Below are positions 38,571 through 49,984 of a stretch of 64,000 bases of DNA, one piece after another. The notes beneath the pieces were generated by a model. It had not been told where the DNA came from. It made no database searches and worked only from the letters and a program-made list of their open reading frames with translations. Origin of the DNA: Deuterostichococcus epilithicus (lineage: Eukaryota > Chlorophyta > Trebouxiophyceae > Prasiolales > Stichococcaceae); the NCBI GenBank assembly GCA_033439295.1, contig JAVTLE010000007.1, positions 992,001 to 1,056,000 on the forward strand, written 5' to 3'. A program made the position numbers and the translations under genes. Position 1 is the stretch's first letter; each line of letters starts with the position of its first letter.

Positions 38571-39618
38571 ATGTGCTGCAGATGCGACGCCGATCCCTAC
38601 ATGATGACACGAATAAGCACAGCAAGCCGCTCTGAGCGGCGACGCCGCTGCCAGCTGGCTGCCGGCATCCTGTGCTCCTGGCAGCTGGTCTCAACAGCTG
38701 ACCTCAGCGGTGGATCCAAGGAGCTCGCCATCTCGGATGCCTTCAGGCAGCAGGGCTTTGCGCCACTGACCATGCTAAGGCGGCTGCACGTCTCAAATTC
38801 GGCTGGAGCTTGACAATCGCAGGCATGGCGCCACTGGGCGACTTGACAACGCTCGAGACATTGACGCTCGCATTCTGCAGCGGCATCGTTGGTCAAGGCG
38901 TCACAGCGCTGCAGAGCTGCAGCGGCCGGACACGTTTGGACGTTTCGGGCGCCATCGTGGAGCCTGCAATTGTCATCGAGTGGACGGCCGCGCTGGCCAG
39001 CCTAGCCAGCCTGTTGCTCATGGGGATGACGCGCCGCAGCCCCAGGCTGCTGTGGCTGCGAGACATGCTGTCGGAGGCCGTGCCGTCAGCGGCGCTGACG
39101 CTCGCACCCGACGCTGCAGTGGCCACTCCAGCGTCAACGCAGCCGGGCGCACAGCGCACATGCCTGCGCCGCCTGCACGTCGCGCTCTCCTCGCTCATCG
39201 ATGATCAGCTAGCGGACGCCCTGTAGTCCATGCCGAACCTGCATTCGCTGCACATCGGGGACTGCGAAGCCATCGGGGACGCCGGCCTGTCGCTCTGCTG
39301 ACCCGCAACACGCAGCTGCGGCGGCTGTATCTGGTGCATTGCGCCGTCACGGACAAGATGCTGCTTGCCATTGCCCGCAGCCTCGAGCGGCTCAGCAGCC
39401 TCACAGTGGGCGAGTGCGATCAAATCTCCGCGATAGGCGCAGCCGTTGTACGGGACATTCTGCAGCCGTCTGTCGATGCGCTGCCATGGCAGCGGGCAGT
39501 GGCTGCCGGCAGGCATGTCAAGATAGAGATGGATAAAGGGCTGGGAGAACAGACGGCGCTGCAGCCCTCGCTGACAGTTTGTGTGGGTGCAGGTGGGACG
39601 CGACTGCCGCTGTTGTGA
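38571..39618 (+). pseudogene. Leucine-rich-repeat (F-box/AMN1-type) pseudogene
   Basis: LRR-like segments appear in order but in changing frames: MLRRLHVSNSAG (ends at a stop near 38813), then APLGDLTTLETLTLAFCSGI in the next frame, CLRRLHVALSSLIDDQLADAL followed by an in-frame TAG at 39224-39226, MPNLHSLHIGDCEAIGDAGL followed by TGA at 39299-39301,then TQLRRLYLVHCAVTDKML and LERLSSLTVGECDQISAI in a further frame. The cysteine-containing repeat type is that of F-box/LRR proteins. No splice sites that would rescue the frame are visible at the breaks. A heavily spliced real gene is the alternative. Confidence 0.55.
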
Positions 39619-39984
39619 TGGTGTGCAGCGTTTGCTAAATTGTCGACAGTAGTTGGAACAGACACGATCCCGCGGCGCTGCGGCATGCGACATTATTACC
39701 AGCGATGTACGATTGATGGATTCGTTGGTCTGCCCTTGTAGATCATGCTGGCATCAATTCCAAATACGCCTGTCATTAATGCCGTGGGTAAGATTATACA
39801 CCTATCAATGTGTTTTATAGCAATGCACAACTTCTTTCTATCTACATCAACAGGGTTATGACCTCACATGAACCATCATGTAGCTGTCCCACAGTGCTTC
39901 GGATTCGCAATTGTTCCCAATCATGCGATTGACAAAGTAGTATGTGAATCATTGCTGATGATTTGACGGTCACCAGCGAGATGC
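39619..39984. other. Intergenic region, nothing recognised
   Basis: AT-richer sequence following the 3' end of the silk-like gene. No gene is seen. Confidence 0.35.
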
Positions 39985-42900
39985 TTAACCCGAGGCGGAG
40001 GACGCGGCAGCGGCGGCGCTGGCCTGGCGGGATGACGAGGCGGCGGATGCGGCGGACGCTGAGGCAGCCCCGGCGCTGCCGGAACTGGCCGCGGATGCGG
40101 CAGCAGAAGTCTGGGGGACAGGTAAGGGCTTTCTCATGAGGCTGCACCGGGGCTGCTTGCACCAGGGTTGGACAGTAAATGTCAGTGTGGAGACTGCAGT
40201 GGTGTAGAATGGTCAAGAACGGGAAAGAGCCTACAGACGAGGCGGCCGCAGCGGCCGCAGCGGCCGAGGCAGAGGCGCCAGCCGAAGAGGCGGAGGAAGC
40301 GGCGGCAGCTGCTGCAGTGCCAGCAGAGGCGGCCGCGGCAGATGCTGCTGCGGCAGAGTCGGTTCCAGTCTGCGACACCCAGGAAGTACATCGGCATCAG
40401 ACCTCGACCACTGTCATCTGCTGGCGGGAGCCGCAATGCTGTCTCCGAGCAGTACACCGGCGACAACAGACCGACAGTCACTCTCACAGAGCGAGACCGG
40501 AGGCTGGAATCCGGTTGAACGAGCACACCGCAGATGAAGCCGCTGCGGCTGCGGCAGACGCTGCAGACGCTGCGGAAGCAGCAGCGGCTGCAGCGGACGC
40601 CCGCCTGCAAATTGTTCAGGGCGCTACCATGAAAGCTAGGTCTCTGTCTGGATGCGTAAGGCGTCTATGTCTGGCGACAACCGAGCATGTGACACAGAGC
40701 TGACTCGGATGGTCTGCATGATGGAAAAGCCACAAGGGCATTGCCCGCGGGTCCATCTCACCATCTGGGGGAGCCACGCTGCGAAGTCGCAGCAGTAGCA
40801 GCCGCGGCTGCGGCACCTGGCAATGTGCGCGGCCGTCTGTCAGCAGTCGGAGCTCACGTCAGCTTCGAGGAGCAAGTCGAAACCCTCAAGTCGACAGTGG
40901 GACCCTGAGCGACATGCAAAGGTTTATAGCTGGGCAGCAGATGCAAAAGGTTGTTCTGTTGAAACGAAACCTGAGGCAGAAGCAGCGGCAGCGGACGCCG
41001 CAGCCGAATTGCCTGTGCCGAGCCATTGAGTGTTGATACTTGTTCAGCATGCATGCCGCTGCAATAAGAACTGTATGCGCGTTGCCCCCAATTCGTACTT
41101 GAACAATGGAAGTGTCATCAAACGATGAAGCCACAAGTTTCTTTGACACAAAGGGCAGCATCAGCATCACCGCTTGTTGCAGCAGCAGCGGCGGCAGCGG
41201 CGCCAGCTCCAGCAGCATAGGCAGCGGAGGCAGCAGCGGCGTTTCCTGCCGCTGCAGCGGCGCTGTTGCACGCGGCATGGTGGAGTTTCATTAACACAAC
41301 AGCGCTATAGAGCATGCTAGACGACAGTGAACACAAACTGCAGGTTTGTGCATTTCTCGCCTTGCGGCAGCCGTGGCCGTCCCGGAAGCTGAGGTAGCGG
41401 CAGCTGCGGCGGATGCGGCCCCAGAGGTGCCTGCAAATAGCCAAGATATGGTGGGCCTACTTTGGCAGTTCATCAGTCAGCGCGCCAAGCTCAGCACTGC
41501 CTTGCATCGTTGTCAACAGAGATGATCGCAGCACCTGTTGCAGCCACCGCTGCAGCGGTCGCGCTACTTGCGCTGGAAGCAGCAGCCGCAGCCGCAGCAG
41601 CGGCAGCCGATTCGCCACCATTGCCTCCGCCAGCTGCCGCTGCTGCTGCGGCCGCAGCAGATGATGATTTTCCGTAACTGGATGCGGCGGAAGCGGCAGA
41701 AGAGGCAGCGCCGCCCCGGTTGCCAGATGAGGCTGCCGATGCGACCGAGGAAGCCTGCATGCAGATGCAGATGCTGAGGCTGTCGTGATGCGAGCGGTGT
41801 GAGACTTGGAGCGGCGCACGAAAAGCCAGCTGCGATCAATTGACAGGCTGCTCTGCTGCGGAAGAGAGAAACTGGAAGGCATGTTCAGGAGCGCACCGCG
41901 CCAGCAGCGCTCGCGGCAGCTGAGGCAGCTGAGCTTGCCCCTGCAGCCGAGGCAGAGGATGCTGCGCTGCTGGAAGCAGCTGAAGCGACAGATGCTGCGG
42001 CGGCAGCGGCGGCAGCAGAGGTTGTACCTGTCTGCTCAACAGCAATAAACATGAATCTGACGCCGGAAAATAAGAGGTAGCAGACGAAAGTGCTGCGATA
42101 TGTTGGCTTTAAATCGACAGGGTCCAGCTTTAACACAGAGGTTACGAATGGCAGATGGCACACGGCAGCGAGGCTCTGCCCGCTGGTAAGATCCTCACTG
42201 CGGACGAAGCGGCAGCAGCAGCAGCGGAGGCAGCGCCGGCCGCCGCTGAGGCGGCTGCAGATGCCGCAGCCGCCCTGGGAATAAGGGAGATGAAGGTGTT
42301 CGCTACTTATGAACGAATCCAACTATTGTATCATGCCATGAGCTTCACCCGAAAAGGGTGAAAAGCCCAGCCGTTGACTCTCAAGAGCAGCTGCATGACA
42401 CTTCAATGTTGCCCAGAGTGGTGACGATCAATTGATGAAGAGGGATGGAGAGTAGGCGCGCCTGCCAGGGCTTCCAGCGGATGAAGATGCTGCAGCAGAT
42501 GCGGCACTTGCTGCACCTGGAAAACAAAGGAAACAAACAATCAATCTGATCTCAGGGGCCGGTGGCATCAGACTGCAAGGTCAACTTGGTGCAACATGGA
42601 TTGGAGACGCTTGTGCAGGTCCCTGCATGCAGAGCAGGCAAGCAGAATTGCGGCACCTGACGCTGAAGACGCTGCTGCAGATGCGGCAGCGCCATTACCT
42701 GCGGCAGCAATGTTGTAACGGTCGGTCGGACGATGTCACAACGTAACAGCAACATCCGACTGTCTTTCAGGCACACGTCGACTACGCATGCGCCACTTCG
42801 AGAGATGGATCACTCACCACTCGCAGCTGCCGCCGCCGCCGCTGCAGCGCCTGCCGCCGCGGCACTGGAAAATAGGCGACACACAGTCAGAGCTCCTTCA

Positions 42901-44121
42901 AATGATGAGTTGCGGAGATCTGAGGAACCAGAACATGACTACCCGCCATCAAGCAGATGGCACCTGATCACAAAGGCATACCTTGCAGCGGAGGCAGCCG
43001 CATTGTTTCCCGAGGCAGCAGCAGCACTGCGAGGCGGTAACCCAGCATGAAACTCAATCCAATGCCAATCGTACAGTTATCTAGGGTCGAATCTGTCATG
43101 CCAGCGCGGAGTTTCGAAATGAACATGGAGCACAGCAGCTGGCTGTGCTCATCAGTATGGCTGAACAGCCTGCTGGTATCACCTTGCGGCAGCGGTCGCC
43201 TGCCCAGCAGCCGAGGCCGCGGCCGCAGCGGCGGAAGCCGCTCCAGAGGTACCTACAGAACATGAAAACAACAGTATTGGCGAAAAAGCGCGGTGGGCGG
43301 GGGTAACGGTGTGCACGGCTCATAGATCACATTTGAAATGTGCAGCCGCCCATAATGGGCAACGAGCTGGAATGTGCCATAACCATTGCCTTGCTTGTAA
43401 CAAATTGCAACGACATGCATATTCAAATCTCAAACGGATCCCATCACACCTGTGGCCGCAGCTGCAGCAGCAGCTGCGTCGCTTGCGGCGCCAGCTGCTG
43501 AGGCTGCCGCTGCGGCAGCCGAGCTGCCGCCGCCGCTGTTGCCTGTCTGCTTGCCTTGAGTGTACTGCCGCACGAAGTCCAGCGGGTTGAAGCCGGGGCC
43601 GAACTGTTTCAGGCCTCGCTGGTGAACAGTATCACCTGTTTGAGGCCGAAGACACTTCAACTAGTCGCAACGTCCAGCCACAGCAACCGCGCAGGCAGAA
43701 CGCATCTTTGTTCGCTCAAACACGTGCATCAGCATGCGGCAGGCATGCCCGAAACACGGTGGTGCCGGAGAAACAAGCTAGACTTGGAAATGAATGTTTT
43801 ACAATGAGCGTAGTCCTGGGACGCCCTCTTGTTGTCATCAGGACGTCTCCGAAGTGGTGTTTGCAGCACAGCAACTATCACTGCCGTATTTCCGCCTCGG
43901 ACGAGCCAGGCTGAGCTGCAAGCCTCTCTTGGCCCGGCTTTGGGCCGAGCTGCAAGTGTGTATGGTCCGAGAGAACATTCAATTCCCCCAGCCCCCCTCT
44001 TTTCACCTTCATCGACGACGCCTGACGGCACCCGTCGCGCGAACGCGGGGGTGCCAAGCAACAGAAGCAGCACCGCCGCCAACTTTGCCGCCTGAAAACC
44101 CATGTCGACTTGCTTGCGCAC
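39985..44121 (-). CDS. Secreted Ala/Ser/Gly-rich low-complexity (silk-like) protein
   Basis: Seventeen exons: 44121-44007, 43614-43450, 43252-43183, 43026-42982, 42864-42818, 42698-42657, 42516-42462, 42274-42199, 42031-41897, 41754-41535, 41430-41361, 41262-41171, 41012-40971, 40816-40762, 40604-40529, 40369-40235 and 40110-39985. All phases match and the sum is 1566 nt (521 aa plus TAA). Exon 1 encodes a clear signal peptide (KLAAVLLLLLGTPAFA, then RRVPSG). Exon 2 has the only ordinary stretch (LKQFGPGFNPLDFVRQYTQ). The rest, about 430 residues, is poly-Ala blocks broken by Ser, Gly and Thr (for example GTSGAASAAAAASAAGQATA) with almost no charge or Pro. Exons 3-9 are repeated as exons 11-16. 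GC donors follow exons 7 and 11. I know no algal family with this pattern; a cell-wall, matrix or ice-active structural protein is inference. The opposite strand gives Ala/Glu/Asp frames without matching splice phases. Confidence 0.82.
40235..43252 (-). repeat. Duplicated exon cassette within the silk-like gene (exons 3-9 and 11-16)
   Basis: Exon lengths repeat exactly in order: 70, 45+47, 42, 55, 76, 135 in the first half (43252-41897) and 70, 92, 42, 55, 76, 135 in the second (41430-40235). Intron phases are the same and protein motifs correspond (GTSGAASAAAAA in both; GN(G/S)AAASAAA in both; TGT(T/D)SAAAA in both). Introns have diverged in length, so the offset falls from 1822 to 1662 bases. 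Confidence 0.85.
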
Positions 44122-44988
44122 TCAAGACTCAACAGGCATGACCCGCAGGTAGAAGCGGCCTGCTTGTGGCGTGAAGTGGTTCTGAGTCGGCCGCTGTGCG
44201 CTGCTAAATACCTGGTGCGCATAACGCACATCATCGTCCCACGAATTGCAAGTCTGGGACGATATGGTGACACACGTGGCGGATATATGGGGATCGTCAG
44301 TCAGGCCGTTTTGTTTTTGGGCCATTATTTTGGGTCCTTAGGTATTAAATGGCCCAAAGCTTCGGAACAAGAGCTCTGAGCCACCTTAGCTGACCGTGCT
44401 AGGCAACGCGGGCACGACCGTTCCTCTGTACAGTCTATGTCAACTGAGACACTTATGTTCACGACTGCGGGGCCCAGCGGCGCAGGACAGATGAATCTGC
44501 TCGACGGAAAGAATTCCCTTTTAGAGCCCGCCCCAGGGCCACAGCTCATTCCATAGGCAAAGAAAACCTACTTCGGGCAGCGTACGACCTTCTGTCGTAC
44601 AAGAATGGCAACAGGCCAAACAGACTGGTCAAACCACTCAGGTTGGATGTTAACATCGCCGATGGCGTGCTGCTCTCAATCTCACACCATTCTGGACCTT
44701 GATCAACACACACGTGCGCGGAATATCCACGGAAGGAGAGCTCTTGTACACAAGGCACCAGATCTGGCGGTTGCGCTGCCGACCAGCTGCTGAACCTGGC
44801 TGTCTTGCAGCGCCCACCAACCACATTGGTGCAAAAACCCGCATTCAGGGCAGCATAGTGTACATGCACGGCCATCAGTGGCGTCAAGTTCGGGCGTCCG
44901 CATGCTCGATGCGACACCCAATGATGCGTCAGAGTACAGTGTGGTCTTCTGATGGGATCTTCTGGTGTGGTCTTCAGGTGGTGGCCCC
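44122..44988. promoter_or_regulatory. Intergenic region between U-box gene 3' end and silk-like gene start
   Basis: Both genes lie on the minus strand, so this holds the U-box 3' UTR and the silk-like promoter. No coding exon is supported. Confidence 0.35.
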
Positions 44989-46264
44989 TCATGCCGCCGC
45001 CGCCTCCAGGATGCCAGCTTCTCGCAGCACGCAAATGGCGCTGCGCGCCGTGTTGTTGGGCAGGAGGTGCTTGTGCGGCAGGGTGGCGTTGGTCTGCAAG
45101 ATGAAAACGAGTCCAGCATGGATCGATTGGGTGTGGCAGTCCACGAGAAAACGAACCTCTGAGGGTTGTGCGTTCAGAGGACGCCACACAGCTGCTGGCA
45201 CGGAGGTGCATTCAGACAATCCGGAGCCAGCCTGCTGCGTCTGTTGGTGCCTGGGCACGGATGCCATTAGGAATGGCGCAGGATGCAATCACTCACCATG
45301 GGGCTGGTGTCGTGATGCTCGAGCCACTGTGCAATGGCGGTCTTTTCGTAGGTGAAGCCGTCCGCGGCTAGCACAGGATCCTCTGTCACCTCCTGTCGGT
45401 CAACGATTCAACGAACTTTGTATTCAAGGCCAATAACTCAAGTTGCTGCGGACGATTTTGTCGTCTGCAGCGACCTGAATATATGTCATGGTTCTGCAAG
45501 CCGGCAAGCAACAGAGGAAGGTCACCTGTGTGATGGGGCACAGGTAGGCATCTGCAGTTTCAGCGGCGCAGAAAGTGTTAGCAGCATATTAACCAGCACA
45601 CAGCTCATCGTCTTCAGTGGTCGAATCGTCTCAACCAGACGGATGCACACAGCATATCCGTACAGCAATCTGTCATATGAAGTCCACAGGCTGACGTAGC
45701 CTGACCAAGCGCGCACACCTGCGATGTCCAGGTTCATCGCCTGCCACTGCGCCGCAGAGATGCGGTGGCTGCCGCCGTCCGCCGCCGCAGCCGCAATGCT
45801 GGCAGCTGCCTTCTGCTGTGCCTCTGCAGCCTGCATGTGCGTTGCAAGCAAGGGTGTGGCAATCTTTATCACACTGAGCAGTGGAAGAGCGCAGCCAATG
45901 CACATCCTGTCGTGGCAGTGCCCAATATGCCAGCGTGACGTCCAGCTTGACGGAAGCCCTTTAGATGTTTGCGCAACGTGGCTAGGTTCCAAGTCCTGCC
46001 GCTGCCAGCTTTGCGCATGACAATCGCGCATCGAGGCTACACCTGCAGCAGCGCCGGGTGGCAGTCGGACAGGTCCGAGTCGGCAGGCCAGTCGAAGGCG
46101 GCCGTCCACGGCACCACGCCTCTAGCTGGAGCATGAGCCTGCGGCGCAAGCGTCGCCATTGCCGCAGCCGCTGTTGCTGCTGCCTGTTGCTGCTGCTGCT
46201 GCGGCGGCGGCTGCAGCGGCGGCGGCGAGTTGGGAGGCGCTGACTGCTGTGCAGGCGGATCGTC

Positions 46265-46298
<34 letters not shown>

Positions 46299-49200
46299 GA
46301 TGGCGGCGCCAGTGGTGGCGTCCAGGGCCGTGGCTGCTCCTGCGTGTGCTGCCACCAGGGCGGCTGCCGAGCGCCGGGTTCCGATGCCCACCCTGCGGCA
46401 CCCTCTGCCAGCGGGCCCCTGCCCTCAGGAAAGCTGCCGCCCTCATAGCTGCCGCCGCCCAGACCGGCGTCGCTGCCTGCCTGGCTGTCGTCCCCCGCTA
46501 GCAGCCAGGTCTCACTGCCGAGGGGCGGCGCAGCTGCAATAGCGGCTGCGGGATTAGGGATCGGCGAGAGCTGGATCAGGTCTGGCAGGTCGGCGGCGCG
46601 GCGGTGGTCTGTGTTGCGTGTGTCGGAGTCCGCAGCGCTTTGCCGCTGGTGGGCGCCATCAGTGGCTCTGCCGTCACTGCCATCTGCGCCTTCAGCGGCG
46701 CTGCCGCCGACGCCGCTGCTGCTGTGCGCCTCTGCAGCGTGGCTGCCGGCCACATTGTCAGCAGTATGGTCTCGCTGACGTGCATCAATGTAGCTGCCAC
46801 CGGCATGCCAGCCGAGGTCTGAGGCCCTGGCGGAACCACCAGAGCTGTCGGCGACGCGGTGGTCGCTGCCGGACGAATAGCTGCGGAACGGCCGGGCGTG
46901 GCCGCCGCTGCCAGCCTGCGGCGTGGTGCTGACCGCGCCAAAGAAGCCGTCGGCGTCGACAGGAACAGAGCTGTAGTGTGGCGCTGGGCGGCGCGGCTGC
47001 AGCGGCGGCGTCGCCGACGGCGATGGCGCTCCACCCACGGAGGGGAGCTGCTGGCTGCGGCCGGGCGAGGGCGGCGGCCGTGCGCTGGTGCGCACCGGCG
47101 GTAGCACGGGATCTGGTGCCGANAGCGGGGCCGGCGGCAGCGTGGCCGGCGGCAGCGGGGCCGGCNGCNGCGGAGCCGGATGAGGGCGTGGCGCCAGCAG
47201 CGGCGTGAGGCTGCGCCCGAAGGCGGGCGGCTCGCCGACAGCCTGCGGCGCAAATGCCGGCGCGGTCGCCCGCCGCAGCGAGGCCNCAAAGCGGGGGGCG
47301 GCGCCGGCGCCGGCGGCAGCGGTGGCTGCCATGTCGGCTGGGCTGGCGGGAAGGGCGGCGCCGGCGGGCTGCTGGATGGCGGCAGCGGCAGCGGCGGAGG
47401 CGCATGAGGGCCGGCGTGATGCGCCAGACCGGCCTCCAGTTCTGCAGCCTGCTCAGCCGCCGCCAGCTCTTCGGAGTAGACGTCCTGGAGTGCCCGTGCA
47501 AGCGCCTCGTCTGCGATGACAGTTGGCAACACACAGTGAGACACTCCATCCGAAGCTGTCAGCCCTTACGCAAGATGGTCAGCTGCTTGCCCACGCACAG
47601 CAGCCTGCAATGGGAGTGCAAGTGCCCAGCCTTGTTACTGCAAGTGCTCTTCACCGAGCGAGTCGAGAAAGTGCTTCATGAGGCCAGAAGATTTGATGGC
47701 CCAAGCCGACTTGCAGCACGATGGTGGTTGCACCTGACAGGGTCTCGGCACGACGGTGGCCAGAGTGAGACCGACTGGCAGAGCGGCACCCACGCTCCCG
47801 CTGCCGTGACGATGCCTCCTGCGGCGATATTGCCGCTGCTGCAGCACATTGCGGTGGCAGTGCGGCTTCCGAGAGCGACAGCGCGGTCGCCAGTCGCACC
47901 AATTCCTCCTCCTCTCGGCTCGACGACCGCGGCTGTGGAGGCGGCTGCGCGGACGGCCGCGCAGGCGGCTGGTACGAGCCGCTGCCCAGCGGACTGCCGT
48001 CGAAACCGCATGCCGACTGCAGGGGAGGCGCGTCGCGATGGGAACATACAAGAGGGTGCGCAATGAGCGACATGAACGTGGGTGTTGTCATATGGTGGAA
48101 CTGGCAAGAGGATAGCCACCTCGACATGTCTTGGAGCCACAGAGATCTGGGTCACTGTGGATCACCTCTGCTGCACAGGGGCCAAACCGCGACCACCGTG
48201 GTGTGTGTGGTGTGTTCGCGCTGGTAGGTGTCGAAGGGCACGTCTTCGACTTCCTCCGCCAGAATGACCGCTTTCCTGGGAAAGCTGACTCAAAGCTAGC
48301 CATTATATGTTTCTGCAGATGAGACTAAGCTCGCCAACCGGGCTCAAGCCGCGAATGCAGGCGCATTCCTTGGGCGCCTTCCTCGGACAAATGGACCGCT
48401 CAGGATGTCTGCCCTCAGAAGGCCGCTGCGACACGGATGTGTCAGCGAACTGTATCAATTGCGTCAATGCTAGCCTAGATAGATCTGCCGAAGCGCGAGA
48501 CTGACGTCGCAGCACGCAAATTCGGGATGCTCCGGAACGAGATCACGGCCGGACACGTGGCTGTCGGTCTCACTGTCAGACACCATGGTGCCTAGATCGA
48601 AAGCTTGAGGACGGACCAACCGCAGGCAGCGGTTCGTGAGAAAGTCTGTGGATGCAGCATCACCTTGCAGCGAACGTAATAGGCAGTAACGGTCATGGTT
48701 TATCAGCAAAACTTTTGTGCTGAAATTCTAGCGACAACAGAGACGCAAACGATGCTACTACCTGGGTAGTGATGATAATCAGTTGCCGCCGTAACACAAC
48801 ATCCTCAGCGGCTGTCTTGCAGACCTGCAGGACCCGGCAGCTGCGCCGCTGGCCTTCGTGCAGTGACCTCTTGACAGCTCTGACGCTGGCACCGCTAGCC
48901 ACCGCCAAGGCGCTGCCGCCGCTTCCGGCAAGAGCACAGGCGCTGTCGCCATCACGTCGCTGAAATCTACTACAGCAGAGGAGTTGCCGTTGCCGCTGCC
49001 AGCTGCAGCCGTTAATACCACCATGATTGATGGCCACCGTATGCCGCTGATTTCCAAACACGCTGCTGCCGCAAATCCAATAGTGATGGCCATCGGCCAC
49101 TCGCTTGATCATGCCACGCCTGCTGCCGCTCAGGGTGCCGCTCCCGGCGAGCTGCCTCTCTGCTGTTGCAAACAAGCGCATTCACGACTTCTCCCATGAG

Positions 49201-49517
49201 GCTGGCACGAGCAAAGCATGCAAGTACGCAGGAGAAACAAAAAATACATAAAACTGCACAGAGAGACGAGAAGCAGTTCCCACCTGCCAGTCATAGCAAG
49301 AATGCGCCTCTCATCGGCAGGCCCGCCGATCGCGACAGACTCGATCGAGCTGCACTCCTTTTCCATACTTTCGTCGCAGCTGCAGCTGATGCTGCTCCTG
49401 CTGCTCCCGCAGCTGCTGCTGCAGCTGCTCAATGCGATCCTGCGCCGCTGCAAGTCTGCGGCCAATGAAACTTCCCAACGCCGATCCGATGACCGCTGCC
49501 ACCAGGAGTTCTTCCAT
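44989..49517 (-). CDS. U-box E3 ubiquitin ligase with Pro/Gln-rich middle; 5' part unresolved
   Basis: The C-terminal exons are certain: 45830-45719, 45551-45526, 45392-45297 and 45093-44989. Joined in phase, they give a full U-box: AYLCPITQEVTEDPVLAADG, FTYEKTAIAQWLEHHDTSPM, NATLPHKHLLPNNTARSAI. The U-box recruits E2 enzymes. Upstream, about 46045-47543 is a Pro/Gln/Gly/Ser-rich exon with a ten-Gln run, beginning with DEALARALQDVYSEELAAAE; about 47800-48025 contains EEEELVRLATALSLSEAAL. Both acidic-helix stretches resemble ubiquitin-interacting motifs. More exon-like pieces follow (KAVILAEEVEDVPFDTYQ at about 48270; VRAVKRSLHEGQRRSCRVLQ at about 48860). A possible N-terminus at 49517 reads MEELLVAAVIGSALGSFIGR plus coiled coil, and needs a one-base shift to reach DESMEKECSSIESVAIGG. 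Ns at 47123, 47166, 47169 and 47286 coincide with a frame change. The 5' third could belong to a second gene. Confidence 0.65.
46268..46298 (-). repeat. CAG trinucleotide microsatellite encoding poly-Gln
   Basis: About ten CTG units on the plus strand read as CAG on the coding strand, giving ten Gln between APPS and PDDPP in the U-box protein linker. A second, shorter Gln run lies near 46185-46205. Confidence 0.85.
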
Positions 49518-49984
49518 CACAAGAGATGTTCCGTCGAGCCTGGGCAATGTTACTTATGTCAGAAGCACGAATTGGGAAGGATTGCAAGGCTCACAACAGT
49601 CACAACAGCGAGGCTCGCCAAGGGTCGCCTCGGAAACTGCGATCCTCCGTTCCTCCTCGGCTGCATCGAGACGACACGCCACCAGAAATTCGCCCCACCA
49701 GAGGTATCAAAACATTCTCATGCAAGCCGTAAAAGTCAGACTTTGAACTTGTGCTGTGGTGCAAGCACTGGCTGGCGTTGTCACGGGCCGATTCACCAAT
49801 GTCACAGGCAGTTTACGTCTACTTGAATCACGCCAAATTCGAAAAGGACTTCCCTTGGACCGAGCAGCACAGTCTGCAGTATCGCCACAACTCCCAGTGG
49901 CCACCAGGTTTCATCAAAAATCTGCCCGGCCCAGGCCTCGCAAGGTCCTGACATCAGCGCCGACGCCTCAGCCCTTCCCATCCG
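49518..49984. other. Intergenic region between kinesin 3' end and U-box gene
   Basis: No supported exon is seen. It holds the 3' UTR of the filamin-kinesin gene. Confidence 0.35.

Noticed and set aside
38461-38694. Minus-strand frame ending in SGADFSIFVLEQMPAD as a gene
   Set aside because: Some coding look, but no partner exons, no start and no recognisable family; left as a possible remnant.
40179-40703. Plus-strand Ala/Glu/Asp-rich open frames across 40-43.5 kb as a separate repetitive gene
   Set aside because: They are the antisense of the silk-like exons. Only the minus strand gives a signal peptide, matching splice phases throughout and a stop that closes an exact multiple of three.
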